NCBI RefSeq assembly: GCF_028553725.1
Contig: NZ_CP067124.1
Location: 1,374,001 to 1,438,000, forward strand
From: Paracoccus alcaliphilus
GTDB taxonomy: Bacteria > Pseudomonadota > Alphaproteobacteria > Rhodobacterales > Rhodobacteraceae
Direction: 5' to 3'
DNA length: 64,000 bases
Positions 8,513 through 17,212 of the stretch are shown in pieces. Position 1 is the first letter of the stretch. Every line of letters begins with the position of its first letter. The notes below the pieces were generated by a model. The model saw only the letters and a program-made list of their open reading frames with translations. It was not told the origin of the DNA and searched no databases. Both the position numbers and the translations under genes were made by a program.

Positions 8513-9120
8513 ACGATCTGGGCATCCTGTTTCTGCGCGCGGCCTTTGTCGAGAACATGCCGCTGACCCTGTTTCTGGGGCTTTGCACCTTCATCGCGCT
8601 GTCGAAACGGCCCGGCTCGGCGCTGGGTCTGGGACTGGCGGTGATCGCGGTGATGGGCGTGACGGTGCCGCTGAACCATCTGATCTATCGCGGCCTTCTG
8701 GCGCCGGGCGCATGGGAATGGGCGGGGATGGGGCAGATCGACCTGTCCTATCTGTCGCTGATCGCCTTCATCGGCGTGATCGCGGCCACGGTGCAGGTGC
8801 TGGAGATGGTGCTGGACCGCTTCTTTCCGGCCATCCACGCCTCTTTCGGGGTGTTCCTGCCGCTGCTGGCGGTGCATTGCGCCATCCTTGCGGGCAGCCT
8901 GTTCATGGTCGAGCGTGATTATACATTGGCGCAATCGGCGGTGTTCGGGCTGGGTGGCGGCACCGGCTTTGCCGTCGCCGTGCTGATGCTGGGCGCGATC
9001 CGGGCGCGGATGGCCTATGCCGATCTGCCGCAGGGGCTGCGGGGCCTGGGCATCACCTTCATTCTGGCCGGGCTGATGTCGCTTGGATTTTCCGCCTTCG
9101 CGCAGATGGTGACCTCATGA
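8509..9120 (+). CDS. nqrE: Nqr subunit E, integral membrane
   Basis: NqrE (203 residues) is the pseudo-symmetric partner of NqrD, with about six hydrophobic helices. The cluster cysteines are C26 (FLGLCTFIA) and C124 (LAVHCAIL). Conserved family segments include 'ENMPLTLFLGLC' and 'VFLPLLAVHCAI'. The start is the ATG that overlaps the nqrD stop, and the gene overlaps nqrF by ATGA. Together with NqrD it carries the transmembrane electron path and, in the accepted model, part of the sodium channel. Confidence 0.94.
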   Translation: MNDLGILFLRAAFVENMPLTLFLGLCTFIALSKRPGSALGLGLAVIAVMGVTVPLNHLIYRGLLAPGAWEWAGMGQIDLSYLSLIAFIGVIAATVQVLEMVLDRFFPAIHASFGVFLPLLAVHCAILAGSLFMVERDYTLAQSAVFGLGGGTGFAVAVLMLGAIRARMAYADLPQGLRGLGITFILAGLMSLGFSAFAQMVTS

Positions 9121-10337
9121 CCGAGATCGCGCTTGCCATCCTGATCGTCACCTGCCTGCTGGTCGTGCTGACGCTGGCGCTGCTGGCGGCCCGACGCCGC
9201 CTGATCCCCGGCGGGGCGCTTGTCGTCACCGTCAATGACAGCACCCGGATCGAGGCCGGGCGCGGCCAGCGTCTGCTGGGCGTGCTGCATGATGCGGGCA
9301 TCGGCATCCCGGCGGCCTGCGGCGGCGCGGGCACCTGCGGGCTGTGCCGGGTCACGGTGACGGGCGAGGGCGCGGGGCAGGTGCAGGCCACCGAAAGGGG
9401 CGTGCTGTCGGCGGCGGATCGCCGCGCGCAGGTCCGGCTGGCCTGTCAGGTGTCGCTGCGCGGTCCCTGTTCGGTCAGCGTGCCGCAGGATTTTCTGGGC
9501 GCGACCGGCTTTACCAGCCGGGTCCTGTCGAACCGTCAGCTTGCGCCGCTGATCCGCGAACTGGTGCTGGACCTGCCCGCAGGCCAGCCCTTCGATTTCC
9601 GCGCCGGGGGCTTCATGCAGCTGACCGCCCCCGCCTATCGGCTGGATTTCCGCGATATCGCCATCGACGACCCCTTCCGGCAGGCGTGGCGCATCGCGGG
9701 CTGGCCTGCCATGACGGCGCGCTCGGATCAGCCGGTGACGCGGGCCTATTCCATCGCCAGCCGCCCCGAGGACGGACGCCGCGCCGTCTTCAACATCCGG
9801 CTGGCCGTGCCGCCTGCGGGGCGTGAGGCTGAAATTCCGCCCGGCATCGTCTCCAGCTGGCTGTTCGCGCTGAAACCCGGCGATCTGGTCGAGACCTCGG
9901 GGCCCTATGGCGATTTCCACGTCCAGCCGACCCAGCGCGACATGGTCTTTGTTGGCGGCGGAGTGGGCATGGCGCCGCTGCGCGCGATGATCCACGAACA
10001 GATCGGCAACGGCACGACGCGGCGGATGCGCTATTTCTATGGTGCGCGTTCGGCGGCGGATCTGTTCTATACGGCGGAATTCGACGCCATCGCCGCGCGG
10101 CATGCGAATTTCGACTGGATACCGGCCCTGTCGGACCCCGCGCCGGGCGACCGTTGGACCGGGGCGACGGGCTTTGTCCATGAAACCCTGCGTGCAGCGA
10201 TGCAGAACCATCCCGCGCCCGAGGATTGTGAATATTACCTGTGCGGCCCGCCGGTGATGATCTCGGCCGTGCTGGCGACGCTGGCCCGGCTGGGGGTCGA
10301 GCCGCATTCGATCTTCAACGACGATTTCGGAGTGTGA
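9117..10337 (+). CDS. nqrF: Nqr subunit F, NADH-oxidising FAD/2Fe-2S subunit
   Basis: NqrF (406 residues) takes electrons from NADH. It has an N-terminal transmembrane anchor (about 3-26), then a plant-type ferredoxin domain with 2Fe-2S ligands C68, C74, C77 (CGGAGTCGLC) and C110. An FAD-binding domain follows with the R-x-Y-S motif in 'TRAYSIAS', then an NADH-binding domain with 'VGGGVGMAPLRAM' and a C-terminal 'YYLCGPPVM'. Every cofactor site I would expect is present. It overlaps nqrE by ATGA and is followed 4 bp later by apbE. Confidence 0.95.
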   Translation: MTEIALAILIVTCLLVVLTLALLAARRRLIPGGALVVTVNDSTRIEAGRGQRLLGVLHDAGIGIPAACGGAGTCGLCRVTVTGEGAGQVQATERGVLSAADRRAQVRLACQVSLRGPCSVSVPQDFLGATGFTSRVLSNRQLAPLIRELVLDLPAGQPFDFRAGGFMQLTAPAYRLDFRDIAIDDPFRQAWRIAGWPAMTARSDQPVTRAYSIASRPEDGRRAVFNIRLAVPPAGREAEIPPGIVSSWLFALKPGDLVETSGPYGDFHVQPTQRDMVFVGGGVGMAPLRAMIHEQIGNGTTRRMRYFYGARSAADLFYTAEFDAIAARHANFDWIPALSDPAPGDRWTGATGFVHETLRAAMQNHPAPEDCEYYLCGPPVMISAVLATLARLGVEPHSIFNDDFGV

Positions 10338-10341
10338 CGCG

Positions 10342-11307
10342 ATGAACATGGCCCGACCCCTTCCGACGCGGCGCCGGTTTCTGGCGATGACGGCGCTGAG
10401 CTGTGCCGCCCCCGCGATCCTGCGCGCGGCACCGCTCTTGCAGCATCTGACCGGCCCCGCCTTCGGCAGCGAATGGCGGCTGGCGCTGCCCGACGGGGCG
10501 CGGGCCGACCGCCCGGCCATCGCAGCGCTGCTGGCCCGAATCGACCGACAGATGTCGCCCTGGCGCGAGGACAGCGAGATCACCGCCTTCAACCGCGCCC
10601 CCGACCATGCCGATGTCTCGGAGGGGACGGTGCATGTCGCGCGGGCGGCGTTGCGGCTGGCGCATGACAGCGGCGGCTGGTTCGACCCTTCGGTCGGGCC
10701 GCTGGTTCATCGCTGGGGCTTTGGCCCGATCGAAGGCGAGGCGCTTGGCTGGCGGGGCATGGCGGCCCATGATGGCGGGTTGTCCAAGGCGCAGCCGGGC
10801 CAGACGCTGGACCTGTGCGGCATTGCCAAGGGGCGGGCGCTGGATCTGGTGGCGGCGCGGTTGCAGGATATGGGCCATGATGCCTTTCTGCTGGATATCG
10901 GCGGAGAATTGCTGGCGCGCGGCACCCATCCATCCGGCCGCATCTGGCAGATCGCCATCGAGGATCCGCGCCCCGGACAGGCGGGCGCCGCCGCGATGCT
11001 GCGGCTGGAGGGGCAGGCGGCCGCGACCTCGGGGCTGAAGGTCCACAGCTATGATCCGGGCGGGCGGCGGCATGGCCATATCATCGACCCGCACCGCGCC
11101 GCGCCCGTCGATGGGGATCTGGCTTCGGTGACGGTTCTGGCGGCGGATGCGATGATGGCCGATGGCTGGGCCACCGCATTGGCCGCCGCCGGTCGTGCAG
11201 GCCTCGATCTGGCCGAACGGCACGGCATCGCGGCGCTGTTCCTGTTCGACGGCGCGCGCGAGCTGCACCAGCATGTGACCGGCGGCGCCGAACGCTGGCT
11301 GATCTGA
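10342..11307 (+). CDS. apbE: FAD:protein FMN transferase (ApbE)
   Basis: ApbE (321 residues) transfers FMN from FAD onto the threonine of S/T-G-A-T motifs in NqrC (and canonical NqrB). The N-terminus has a twin-arginine-like signal (RRRFLAMTALSCAAPAILRA), so it is exported. Family motifs are present: 'FGSEWRL', 'MSPWREDSEIT', 'FDPSVGPLVHRWGFG', 'LDLCGIAKGRALD', 'LLDIGGEL' and 'HIIDPHRAAPVDGDLASVTV'. Location directly after nqrF indicates that it serves this complex. With NqrB lacking the motif, NqrC is the only obvious flavinylation target in the operon. Confidence 0.94.
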   Translation: MNMARPLPTRRRFLAMTALSCAAPAILRAAPLLQHLTGPAFGSEWRLALPDGARADRPAIAALLARIDRQMSPWREDSEITAFNRAPDHADVSEGTVHVARAALRLAHDSGGWFDPSVGPLVHRWGFGPIEGEALGWRGMAAHDGGLSKAQPGQTLDLCGIAKGRALDLVAARLQDMGHDAFLLDIGGELLARGTHPSGRIWQIAIEDPRPGQAGAAAMLRLEGQAAATSGLKVHSYDPGGRRHGHIIDPHRAAPVDGDLASVTVLAADAMMADGWATALAAAGRAGLDLAERHGIAALFLFDGARELHQHVTGGAERWLI

Positions 11308-11324
11308 AACAAGGAGATGATGCG

Positions 11325-11492
11325 ATGGAAATTCTGCTGGTTCTGGCGATCTTCCTGTTGGCGGCAGGGGGGCTTGGCCTTGGGCTGATCGCGGGGCGGG
11401 GGCCGCTGAAAGGGTCCTGCGGCGGCATGGCCTGCCTGAAGGGCATCGCCTGCGACGGCTGCCCGAACCGCGGATCCGGGGAACCGCGATGA
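11325..11492 (+). CDS. nqrM: Nqr maturation protein NqrM
   Basis: This small 55-residue membrane protein has one N-terminal hydrophobic helix (about 2-23) followed by four cysteines in the pattern SCGG (C32), AC (C37), AC-DGC (C43, C46). Size, topology and cysteines fit NqrM (DUF539), which is needed to assemble the NqrD/E iron-sulfur centre. An AAGGAG ribosome-binding site precedes the ATG at 11325. Its stop overlaps the start of the CBS-domain gene (ATGA), tying that gene to Nqr. Confidence 0.9.
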   Translation: MEILLVLAIFLLAAGGLGLGLIAGRGPLKGSCGGMACLKGIACDGCPNRGSGEPR

Positions 11493-11881
11493 GCGCCCCG
11501 CTGATCGACGCGCTGCTGCAAGGCGATGCGCTGGTGCTGGACCCCGACATGCCGATCCGCCGCGCCGTGGCGAAGCTGGTCGAACATCGCGCCCCTGCCG
11601 CCGCGGTCATCGACGACAGCGGCGCGCTGAGCGGGATCCTGACGCAGAAGGACTGCTTCCGCCCCGCGCTTCAGGCCAGCTATTACCAGGAATGGAAAGG
11701 CACCGTCGCCGACCATATGAGCCGCGGCGTGATCAGCCTGGCTGCCGGCACCGACCTGATCTCGGCGGCCGAGGCGTTCCTGTGCCATCCCCACCGCGTC
11801 ATGCCGGTTCTGGACGGTGACAATCTGCGGGGGATGCTGCGCCGCTCTGACGTGCTGGCCGCGCTGGTCCGGCTGGGCTGA
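11489..11881 (+). CDS. Stand-alone CBS-domain-pair protein, last gene of nqr operon
   Basis: This 130-residue protein consists almost entirely of two CBS domains (about 8-62 and 70-128; '[13 protein letters not shown]' and '[19 protein letters not shown]'), with no transmembrane or catalytic domain. CBS pairs commonly bind adenosine nucleotides. Its start overlaps the nqrM stop (ATGA), so it is translationally coupled to the Nqr operon, suggesting it senses the energy state for this complex or its regulation. That role is inferred from position only. Confidence 0.85.
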   Translation: MSAPLIDALLQGDALVLDPDMPIRRAVAKLVEHRAPAAAVIDDSGALSGILTQKDCFRPALQASYYQEWKGTVADHMSRGVISLAAGTDLISAAEAFLCHPHRVMPVLDGDNLRGMLRRSDVLAALVRLG

Positions 11882-11982
11882 GGCGATTCCCGACCTTCAC
11901 GCGCAGGGGCGTTTCGTCCGGCGGCGGTTTCTGTTTATCTGGTCAGGACATATGTCGGACTGCATCTGGAGGAGGGGGCTTG

Positions 11983-13938
11983 ATGACAGGTTCAAGGATT
12001 GAAAAGCACGGGATTCCTGCTGGTTTTGGGTCAGCGCATGTTGGTCCTGAGGATTATGGGCGGCTCTATGCCGAATCGATGTCGGATCCCGAGGGGTTCT
12101 GGGGGCGCGAGGGGCGGCGGCTGGACTGGATCGAACCCTACAGCAAGGTGAAAGAGACCGATTTCACCTTCGGCAAGGTCAGCATCAAGTGGTACGGCGA
12201 CGGGGTGCTGAATGCCTGCGTCAACTGCGTGGACCGGCATCTGCCGGCGCGCGCCAACCAGACCGCGATCATCTTCGAGCCCGACGACCCGAAGGATCCG
12301 GCGCAGCACATCACCTATGCGGAGCTGTCCGACAAGGTGAACCGCTTTGCCAATGTGCTGCTGTCTCAGGGGGTGATGCGCGGCGACCGGGTGGTGATCT
12401 ATCTGCCGATGATCCCCGAGGCCGCCTATGCGATGCTGGCCTGCGCCCGGATCGGGGCGATCCATTCCATTGTCTTTGCGGGGTTCTCGCCCGATGCGCT
12501 GGCCAACCGGATCAATGATTGCGGCGCGAAACTGGTCATCACCTCTGATACCGCGCCGCGCGGCGGGCGGCGCACGGCGCTGAAATCGAATGCCGATGCG
12601 GCGCTGCTGCATTGCTCGGACAGGGTGCGCTGCCTGGTGGTCAAGCATACCGGCGACCAGACCACCTGGGTCGAGGGCCGCGATGTCGATGTGAAGGCGC
12701 TGATGGAGACCGCCAGCCCCGACTGCCCGCCGCGCCCGGTGGGGGCCGAGGACCCGCTGTTCATCCTCTATACCTCGGGGTCCACCGGCAAGCCGAAGGG
12801 GGTGGTCCATACCACCGGCGGCTATCTGGTCTATGCCGCGATGACGCATCAATACACCTTCGATTACCACGATGGCGACGTCTTCTGGTGCACGGCGGAT
12901 GTGGGCTGGGTGACCGGCCACAGCTATATCATCTATGGCCCGCTGGCCAATGGCGCCACCACGCTGATGTTCGAAGGCGTGCCGACCTTCCCCGATGCCG
13001 GCCGCTTCTGGCAGGTCTGCGCCAAGCACAAGGTGACGCAGTTCTATACCGCGCCGACGGCGATCCGCACGCTGATGGGCAAGGGCACCGAATTCATCGA
13101 GGGCCACGACCTGTCCAGCCTGCGCCTGCTGGGCACGGTGGGCGAGCCGATCAACCCCGAGGCCTGGAACTGGTATGACCGCAATATCGGCAAGGGCCGC
13201 TGCCCGATCGTGGACACCTGGTGGCAGACCGAGACCGGCGGCCATCTGATCACGCCTTTGCCCGGGGCGATCGAGACCAAGCCGGGTTCGGCGACGCTGC
13301 CCTTCTTCGGCATCCGCCCGGCGGTGCTGGAGGCCGAAACGGCGAAGCTGATCGAGGGCGACCCGGCCGAGGGGGTGCTGTGCATCGCCGACAGCTGGCC
13401 CGGCCAGATGCGCACCATCTGGGGCGATCACCAGCGGTTCGAAGAGACCTATTTCCAGCAATATCCCGGCTATTACTTCACCGGCGACGGCTGCCGCCGC
13501 GACGAGGACGGCTATTACTGGATCACCGGGCGGGTGGATGACGTGATCAACGTGTCCGGCCACCGGATGGGCACGGCCGAGGTCGAATCGGCGCTTGTGG
13601 CGCATGCGAAGGTGGCCGAGGCGGCGGTTGTGGGTTACCCGCATCCGGTCAAGGGTCAGGGCATCTATGCCTATGTGACGCTGATGAACGGGGTGGATCC
13701 TTCGGAGGATCTGCGCGCCGAGCTGGAGAAATGGGTGCGTACCGAGATCGGCCCGATCGCGCGCCCGGACCTGATCCAGTGGGCGCCGGGGATGCCGAAG
13801 ACGCGTTCGGGCAAGATCATGCGCCGGATCCTGCGCAAGATCGCCGAGAACGACTATGGCAGCCTCGGCGATACCTCGACCCTGGCCGAACCCGAGGTCG
13901 TCGACGACCTCATCAACAACCGGATGAACCGCGAATAA
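11983..13938 (+). CDS. acs: Acetyl-CoA synthetase
   Basis: Acs (651 residues from ATG 11983) converts acetate, ATP and CoA to acetyl-CoA. The ATG follows GGAGGAGGG (11968-11976); a TTG one codon earlier is less likely. ANL-superfamily motifs are visible: '[19 protein letters not shown]' (P-loop-like A3), '[10 protein letters not shown]', '[23 protein letters not shown]' (read in parts) and the C-terminal '[13 protein letters not shown]' with the acetylation-regulated lysine at about K611. Length is typical for the family. A 100-bp gap separates it from the nqr operon; it likely has its own promoter. Confidence 0.97.
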   Translation: MTGSRIEKHGIPAGFGSAHVGPEDYGRLYAESMSDPEGFWGREGRRLDWIEPYSKVKETDFTFGKVSIKWYGDGVLNACVNCVDRHLPARANQTAIIFEPDDPKDPAQHITYAELSDKVNRFANVLLSQGVMRGDRVVIYLPMIPEAAYAMLACARIGAIHSIVFAGFSPDALANRINDCGAKLVITSDTAPRGGRRTALKSNADAALLHCSDRVRCLVVKHTGDQTTWVEGRDVDVKALMETASPDCPPRPVGAEDPLFILYTSGSTGKPKGVVHTTGGYLVYAAMTHQYTFDYHDGDVFWCTADVGWVTGHSYIIYGPLANGATTLMFEGVPTFPDAGRFWQVCAKHKVTQFYTAPTAIRTLMGKGTEFIEGHDLSSLRLLGTVGEPINPEAWNWYDRNIGKGRCPIVDTWWQTETGGHLITPLPGAIETKPGSATLPFFGIRPAVLEAETAKLIEGDPAEGVLCIADSWPGQMRTIWGDHQRFEETYFQQYPGYYFTGDGCRRDEDGYYWITGRVDDVINVSGHRMGTAEVESALVAHAKVAEAAVVGYPHPVKGQGIYAYVTLMNGVDPSEDLRAELEKWVRTEIGPIARPDLIQWAPGMPKTRSGKIMRRILRKIAENDYGSLGDTSTLAEPEVVDDLINNRMNRE

Positions 13939-13950
13939 ACGCGGGGAACA

Positions 13951-13975
13951 GGACCGGCGGGCAGACTGCCGGTCC
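13951..13975. terminator. Hairpin between convergent acs and opgC
   Basis: A perfect 8-bp stem (GGACCGGC / GCCGGTCC) with a 9-nt loop lies in the 53-bp gap between the converging acs and opgC genes. There is no T-run on either side, so it would be a U-tract-less or Rho-aided terminator for both. This is a call from position and structure only. Confidence 0.5.
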
Positions 13976-13991
13976 GGGCCGGGGGCATGGG

Positions 13992-15134
13992 CTATTTCCC
14001 GGCGCTCCGGGCCTGTCTTGCCTGTCGCGTCTTCTGCTGTCGCGGCGCGCCATAGGTCAGCCAGATCGCCGCCGCCCACCACAGCGCCACCATCACCCAG
14101 ATATCGACCATCAGTCGCCGCCACAGATCCTGATCGGGCGGGTTCATCTGGAAGGCGTCGCCGATGATCGACAGCATCACGCAGATCACGAAGGACCACA
14201 GCCCGCCGCGCCCGATTTCCTGCAACGCGACGCCCAGACGGCTGATGGCCAGCCGCTCCATCACATTGGCCAGCGGCACCGCGACCAGCCAGCTGGCCGC
14301 CATGATCGCCATATAGCGGGTGCCGTCCAGGTTCCACTTGTCGATCGAACCGCCATAGATCACCTTCAGCGCCCGGCGCAGCGGCAGGGCGGCATCGCCG
14401 AAACGCGAGGCGATGACGATGGTGGCGCCAAAGACGAACATGCCGATGGACAGGATCGTCAGCAGCCGCGCATGGCGCAGCAGCACCGGCATGAAATCCT
14501 TGCGGAACAGGCCCATGGCGACGCCGCTGAAGAACAGCAGCTGCCAGCCGAACGGGTTGAACAGCAGCCCGGTCGAGCGGTGGTTCGGGATCAGCCCGTT
14601 CAGGATCGGCGCGAACCACCACAGCACCAGCGAGGCGGCGGCAAAGCTGAACGGCCAGCGTTGCAGCAGCGGCACCACCAGCGGCACGCAGGCCAGCAGC
14701 ACGACATAGACCGCCAGCACGTCCAGCAGGTTCGGCTGCAACCACATCGTCATCAGCACCCCCAGATAGCCAAGGGGGTTTTCCAGAACCCAGCGCGAAT
14801 ACTGGAACCAGATGGCGGTGTGGTTCATGTCCAGCGCGAACAGCGCCGCCGACAGCAGCGCCATGACAAAGCCGCCGATGACCAGCGCGCGCCACACCTC
14901 GAAAGAGCGGCGGGCAAAGCGCCACTGTGCAACGCGGGTGCCGCCATCGCGCGCGACCGCCAGCCAGACCAGCCCGACAAGGAAACCCGACAGCAGCACG
15001 AACAGCTCTGCCGCGTCGAAGATCGAGAAATTGGCCAATGTCGCCCGGCGCAAGGGCGATTTCGGCATATGGTCGATCATGATGCAGACCAGCGCATAGC
15101 CGCGCAGCATGTCCAGTGCGACGATTCGTTTCAT
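13992..15134 (-). CDS. opgC: OpgC protein, succinyl modification of periplasmic glucans
   Basis: This polytopic inner-membrane acyltransferase-3-like protein of 380 residues has roughly ten hydrophobic segments. The start at 15134 (MKRIVALDMLRGYAL) overlaps the opgH stop as ATGA. Landmarks are 'LDMLRGYALVCIMIDHMP' and 'ELFVLLSGFLVGLVW', typical of OpgC. In related Rhodobacter, OpgC succinylates osmoregulated periplasmic glucans; the same role is inferred here from the opgG-opgH-opgC order. The last ~25 residues are basic and cytoplasmic. Confidence 0.9.
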   Translation of the reverse strand: MKRIVALDMLRGYALVCIMIDHMPKSPLRRATLANFSIFDAAELFVLLSGFLVGLVWLAVARDGGTRVAQWRFARRSFEVWRALVIGGFVMALLSAALFALDMNHTAIWFQYSRWVLENPLGYLGVLMTMWLQPNLLDVLAVYVVLLACVPLVVPLLQRWPFSFAAASLVLWWFAPILNGLIPNHRSTGLLFNPFGWQLLFFSGVAMGLFRKDFMPVLLRHARLLTILSIGMFVFGATIVIASRFGDAALPLRRALKVIYGGSIDKWNLDGTRYMAIMAASWLVAVPLANVMERLAISRLGVALQEIGRGGLWSFVICVMLSIIGDAFQMNPPDQDLWRRLMVDIWVMVALWWAAAIWLTYGAPRQQKTRQARQARSAGK

Positions 15135-17212
15135 TGGGGCAATCCGCTCCATTGCCGCAGCAGGTCGGGATCGGCGATCAGCGCGTCGGTCTCGGCCTTG
15201 TCCAGAAAGCTCAGTGCCTCGTGCTGGTCCTTCGCATGGGCGATCTTGGCGCCCGCGGTGATCCGGGTCAGGCGTTCGGCCGCGGGTCCGTTTTTGGGCG
15301 CGGGCAGCATGGCGATATGGCGCGCCATCAGATGCCGGTCGCGGCCCAGCAGCAGCAGCGTGCTGTCGTCGAGGGCGATGCGGGGCAGGGTGCGGGCAAT
15401 GGCGGCGGCGTCCGAGACGACATGCGGGGGCGCGCGTTCCTCGGGCGTGACCAGCAGGCCCCGGATCCGCGCCCAACGCCCAAAGACCGGGCTGGCCGAA
15501 AAGCGAGAGGTCAGCGGCGACAGGATCAGCCCGGCAAGGATCGGCGACAGCCAGACCAGTTGCCAGGGCGAAAAGAACGCCAGAACGGCCAGCGTCAGCG
15601 CCCCCAGCGCGACATGCACCCAATGGCGGCTGACGACCACAGCCCAGTCGGGCATCGACCCGGCGCGGACCTGCGCGGCCCAGCCGCTGTCGCGTCCGCG
15701 CAGGATCTCATAGATCTGCCGGGTCTGGGTCAGCATCTGCACCGGCGCGATCAGGGCCGACAGCAGGATCTCGAACAGGGACGAGGCGAAGATGCGCACC
15801 CGCCCGCCGGAATTGCGCGACAGGGGCCGCCACCACGAGCGCAGCGTGCCGAACAGCTTGGGCAGCAGCAAAAGGCCCATCGCGGCGATGAACAGCCACA
15901 GCATCCGGCGGGAATCAAACACCGGCCATGTCGGGAACAGCTGATAGGCGCTGGGGAAATATTCCGGCGTGGACAGCAGCACGGTTGCCGACAGGACCAG
16001 ACCGACAAGGATCAGCGCCAGCCAGATCGGGCTCATCAGAAAGCCCATGATGCCGATGACGAAATGCACCCGGCTGATGGCGCGCATCCCGCGCATCCCG
16101 AACAGGCGGCTGTGTTGCAGGTTGCCCTGCGCCCAACGGCGTTCGCGGGCGGCCATGTCCAGCAGCGTGGGCGGGCAGCCCTCATAGCTGCCGCGAAGGT
16201 CGTGATCCAGCCGCACCTTCCAGCCCGCGCGGCACAGCGCCGCCGCCTCGACGAAATCATGGCTGAGGATGGTGCCGCCGAAGGGCGGCTTGCCCGGCAG
16301 GCGGGGCAGCCCGCAGCTTTGGGCGAATGCGGTGATGCGGATGATGGCGTTGTGGCCCCAGAAATTGCCGACATTGCCCGACCACGCAGCCACCCCCCGC
16401 GCGATCAGCGGGCCATAGACCCGGCCCGCGAATTGCGTCAGCCGGGCAAAGATCGTCTCGCCGCCCACCAGCATCGGCATGGTCTGGATCAACGCGAGTT
16501 GCGGGTCGGCCTCCATCCGCAGCGACAATTCGCGGATGGTCTGGCCGCTCATGATGCTGTCGGCGTCCAGCACCACCATCTGGTCATAGCGCCCGCCCCA
16601 TCGGCGGATGAATTCCGAGATATTGCCGGTCTTGCGGTCGATGTTGTTTTCGCGCCGGCGATACCAGATCGGCAGCGGCGACAATTCGCGTGCCGCGGCG
16701 ATCGCCTGCGTTTCGGCGATGGCGACGGCGGGGTCGCGGCTGTCGGACAGCACGAAGATCTCGGCCCGGTCGGCCATGCCTTCGGTCGCGATCTCTTTCG
16801 CCATTGCCGTCAGCAGCCCCATCGAGACGGAAGGGTCCTCGTGATAGATCGGCATGACGACGACCAGCCGCGCCTGACCCGGCCCCTCGGGGGTGCGGTG
16901 GCGGGCGGCGAACAGCCCGGCCAGCGTGGCAAAGAAGGAAAAGCCCACCCAGGCGAAGGTCGGCACGAACAGGACCAGCAGGGCGATCTGCATCGGCGTC
17001 GGATTGTCGCCGAAGGTGATCAGCATCTGCTGAAAGCCGATCCATGCCGCCGTCGCGGTGCCGCCAAAGGCGATCAGCCGCGCCATCCATGTGCCGGGCC
17101 GTTCAAAGCGCCGGGGCCATGCGCGGTCGGGCCGGGTGCCGAAATCCTGCTCGGGCATTTCCAGCGGGGCCTCGGGCGGCAGCGCGGGCAGGTCGCTGAC
17201 CGGTCCCGTCAT
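15131..17212 (-). CDS. opgH: Glucans biosynthesis glucosyltransferase OpgH
   Basis: This inner-membrane glycosyltransferase (family 2) of 693 residues synthesises the beta-glucan backbone of osmoregulated periplasmic glucans from UDP-glucose. The ATG at 17212 is chosen because it overlaps the opgG stop (ATGA); a TTG three codons upstream is possible. Two N-terminal helices precede the catalytic domain, with 'VVMPIYHEDPSVS', 'VLDADSIMSG' (DxD-like) and 'RERRWAQGNLQH' (the Q/R-x-x-R-W acceptor motif). Several C-terminal helices follow. It is the middle gene of opgGHC. Confidence 0.94.
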   Translation of the reverse strand: MTGPVSDLPALPPEAPLEMPEQDFGTRPDRAWPRRFERPGTWMARLIAFGGTATAAWIGFQQMLITFGDNPTPMQIALLVLFVPTFAWVGFSFFATLAGLFAARHRTPEGPGQARLVVVMPIYHEDPSVSMGLLTAMAKEIATEGMADRAEIFVLSDSRDPAVAIAETQAIAAARELSPLPIWYRRRENNIDRKTGNISEFIRRWGGRYDQMVVLDADSIMSGQTIRELSLRMEADPQLALIQTMPMLVGGETIFARLTQFAGRVYGPLIARGVAAWSGNVGNFWGHNAIIRITAFAQSCGLPRLPGKPPFGGTILSHDFVEAAALCRAGWKVRLDHDLRGSYEGCPPTLLDMAARERRWAQGNLQHSRLFGMRGMRAISRVHFVIGIMGFLMSPIWLALILVGLVLSATVLLSTPEYFPSAYQLFPTWPVFDSRRMLWLFIAAMGLLLLPKLFGTLRSWWRPLSRNSGGRVRIFASSLFEILLSALIAPVQMLTQTRQIYEILRGRDSGWAAQVRAGSMPDWAVVVSRHWVHVALGALTLAVLAFFSPWQLVWLSPILAGLILSPLTSRFSASPVFGRWARIRGLLVTPEERAPPHVVSDAAAIARTLPRIALDDSTLLLLGRDRHLMARHIAMLPAPKNGPAAERLTRITAGAKIAHAKDQHEALSFLDKAETDALIADPDLLRQWSGLPQ

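Noticed and set aside
5037..11492. The operon being Rnf rather than Nqr
   Set aside because: The first gene lacks RnfC 4Fe-4S motifs and matches NqrA; the NADH-oxidising NqrF and NqrM are present, and no RnfB-like ferredoxin is seen.
12031..14925. Open frame of 964 codons on the minus strand covering acs antisense and part of the opgC region
   Set aside because: It crosses two real genes in other frames and ends in repetitive R/G/H sequence; no family similarity.
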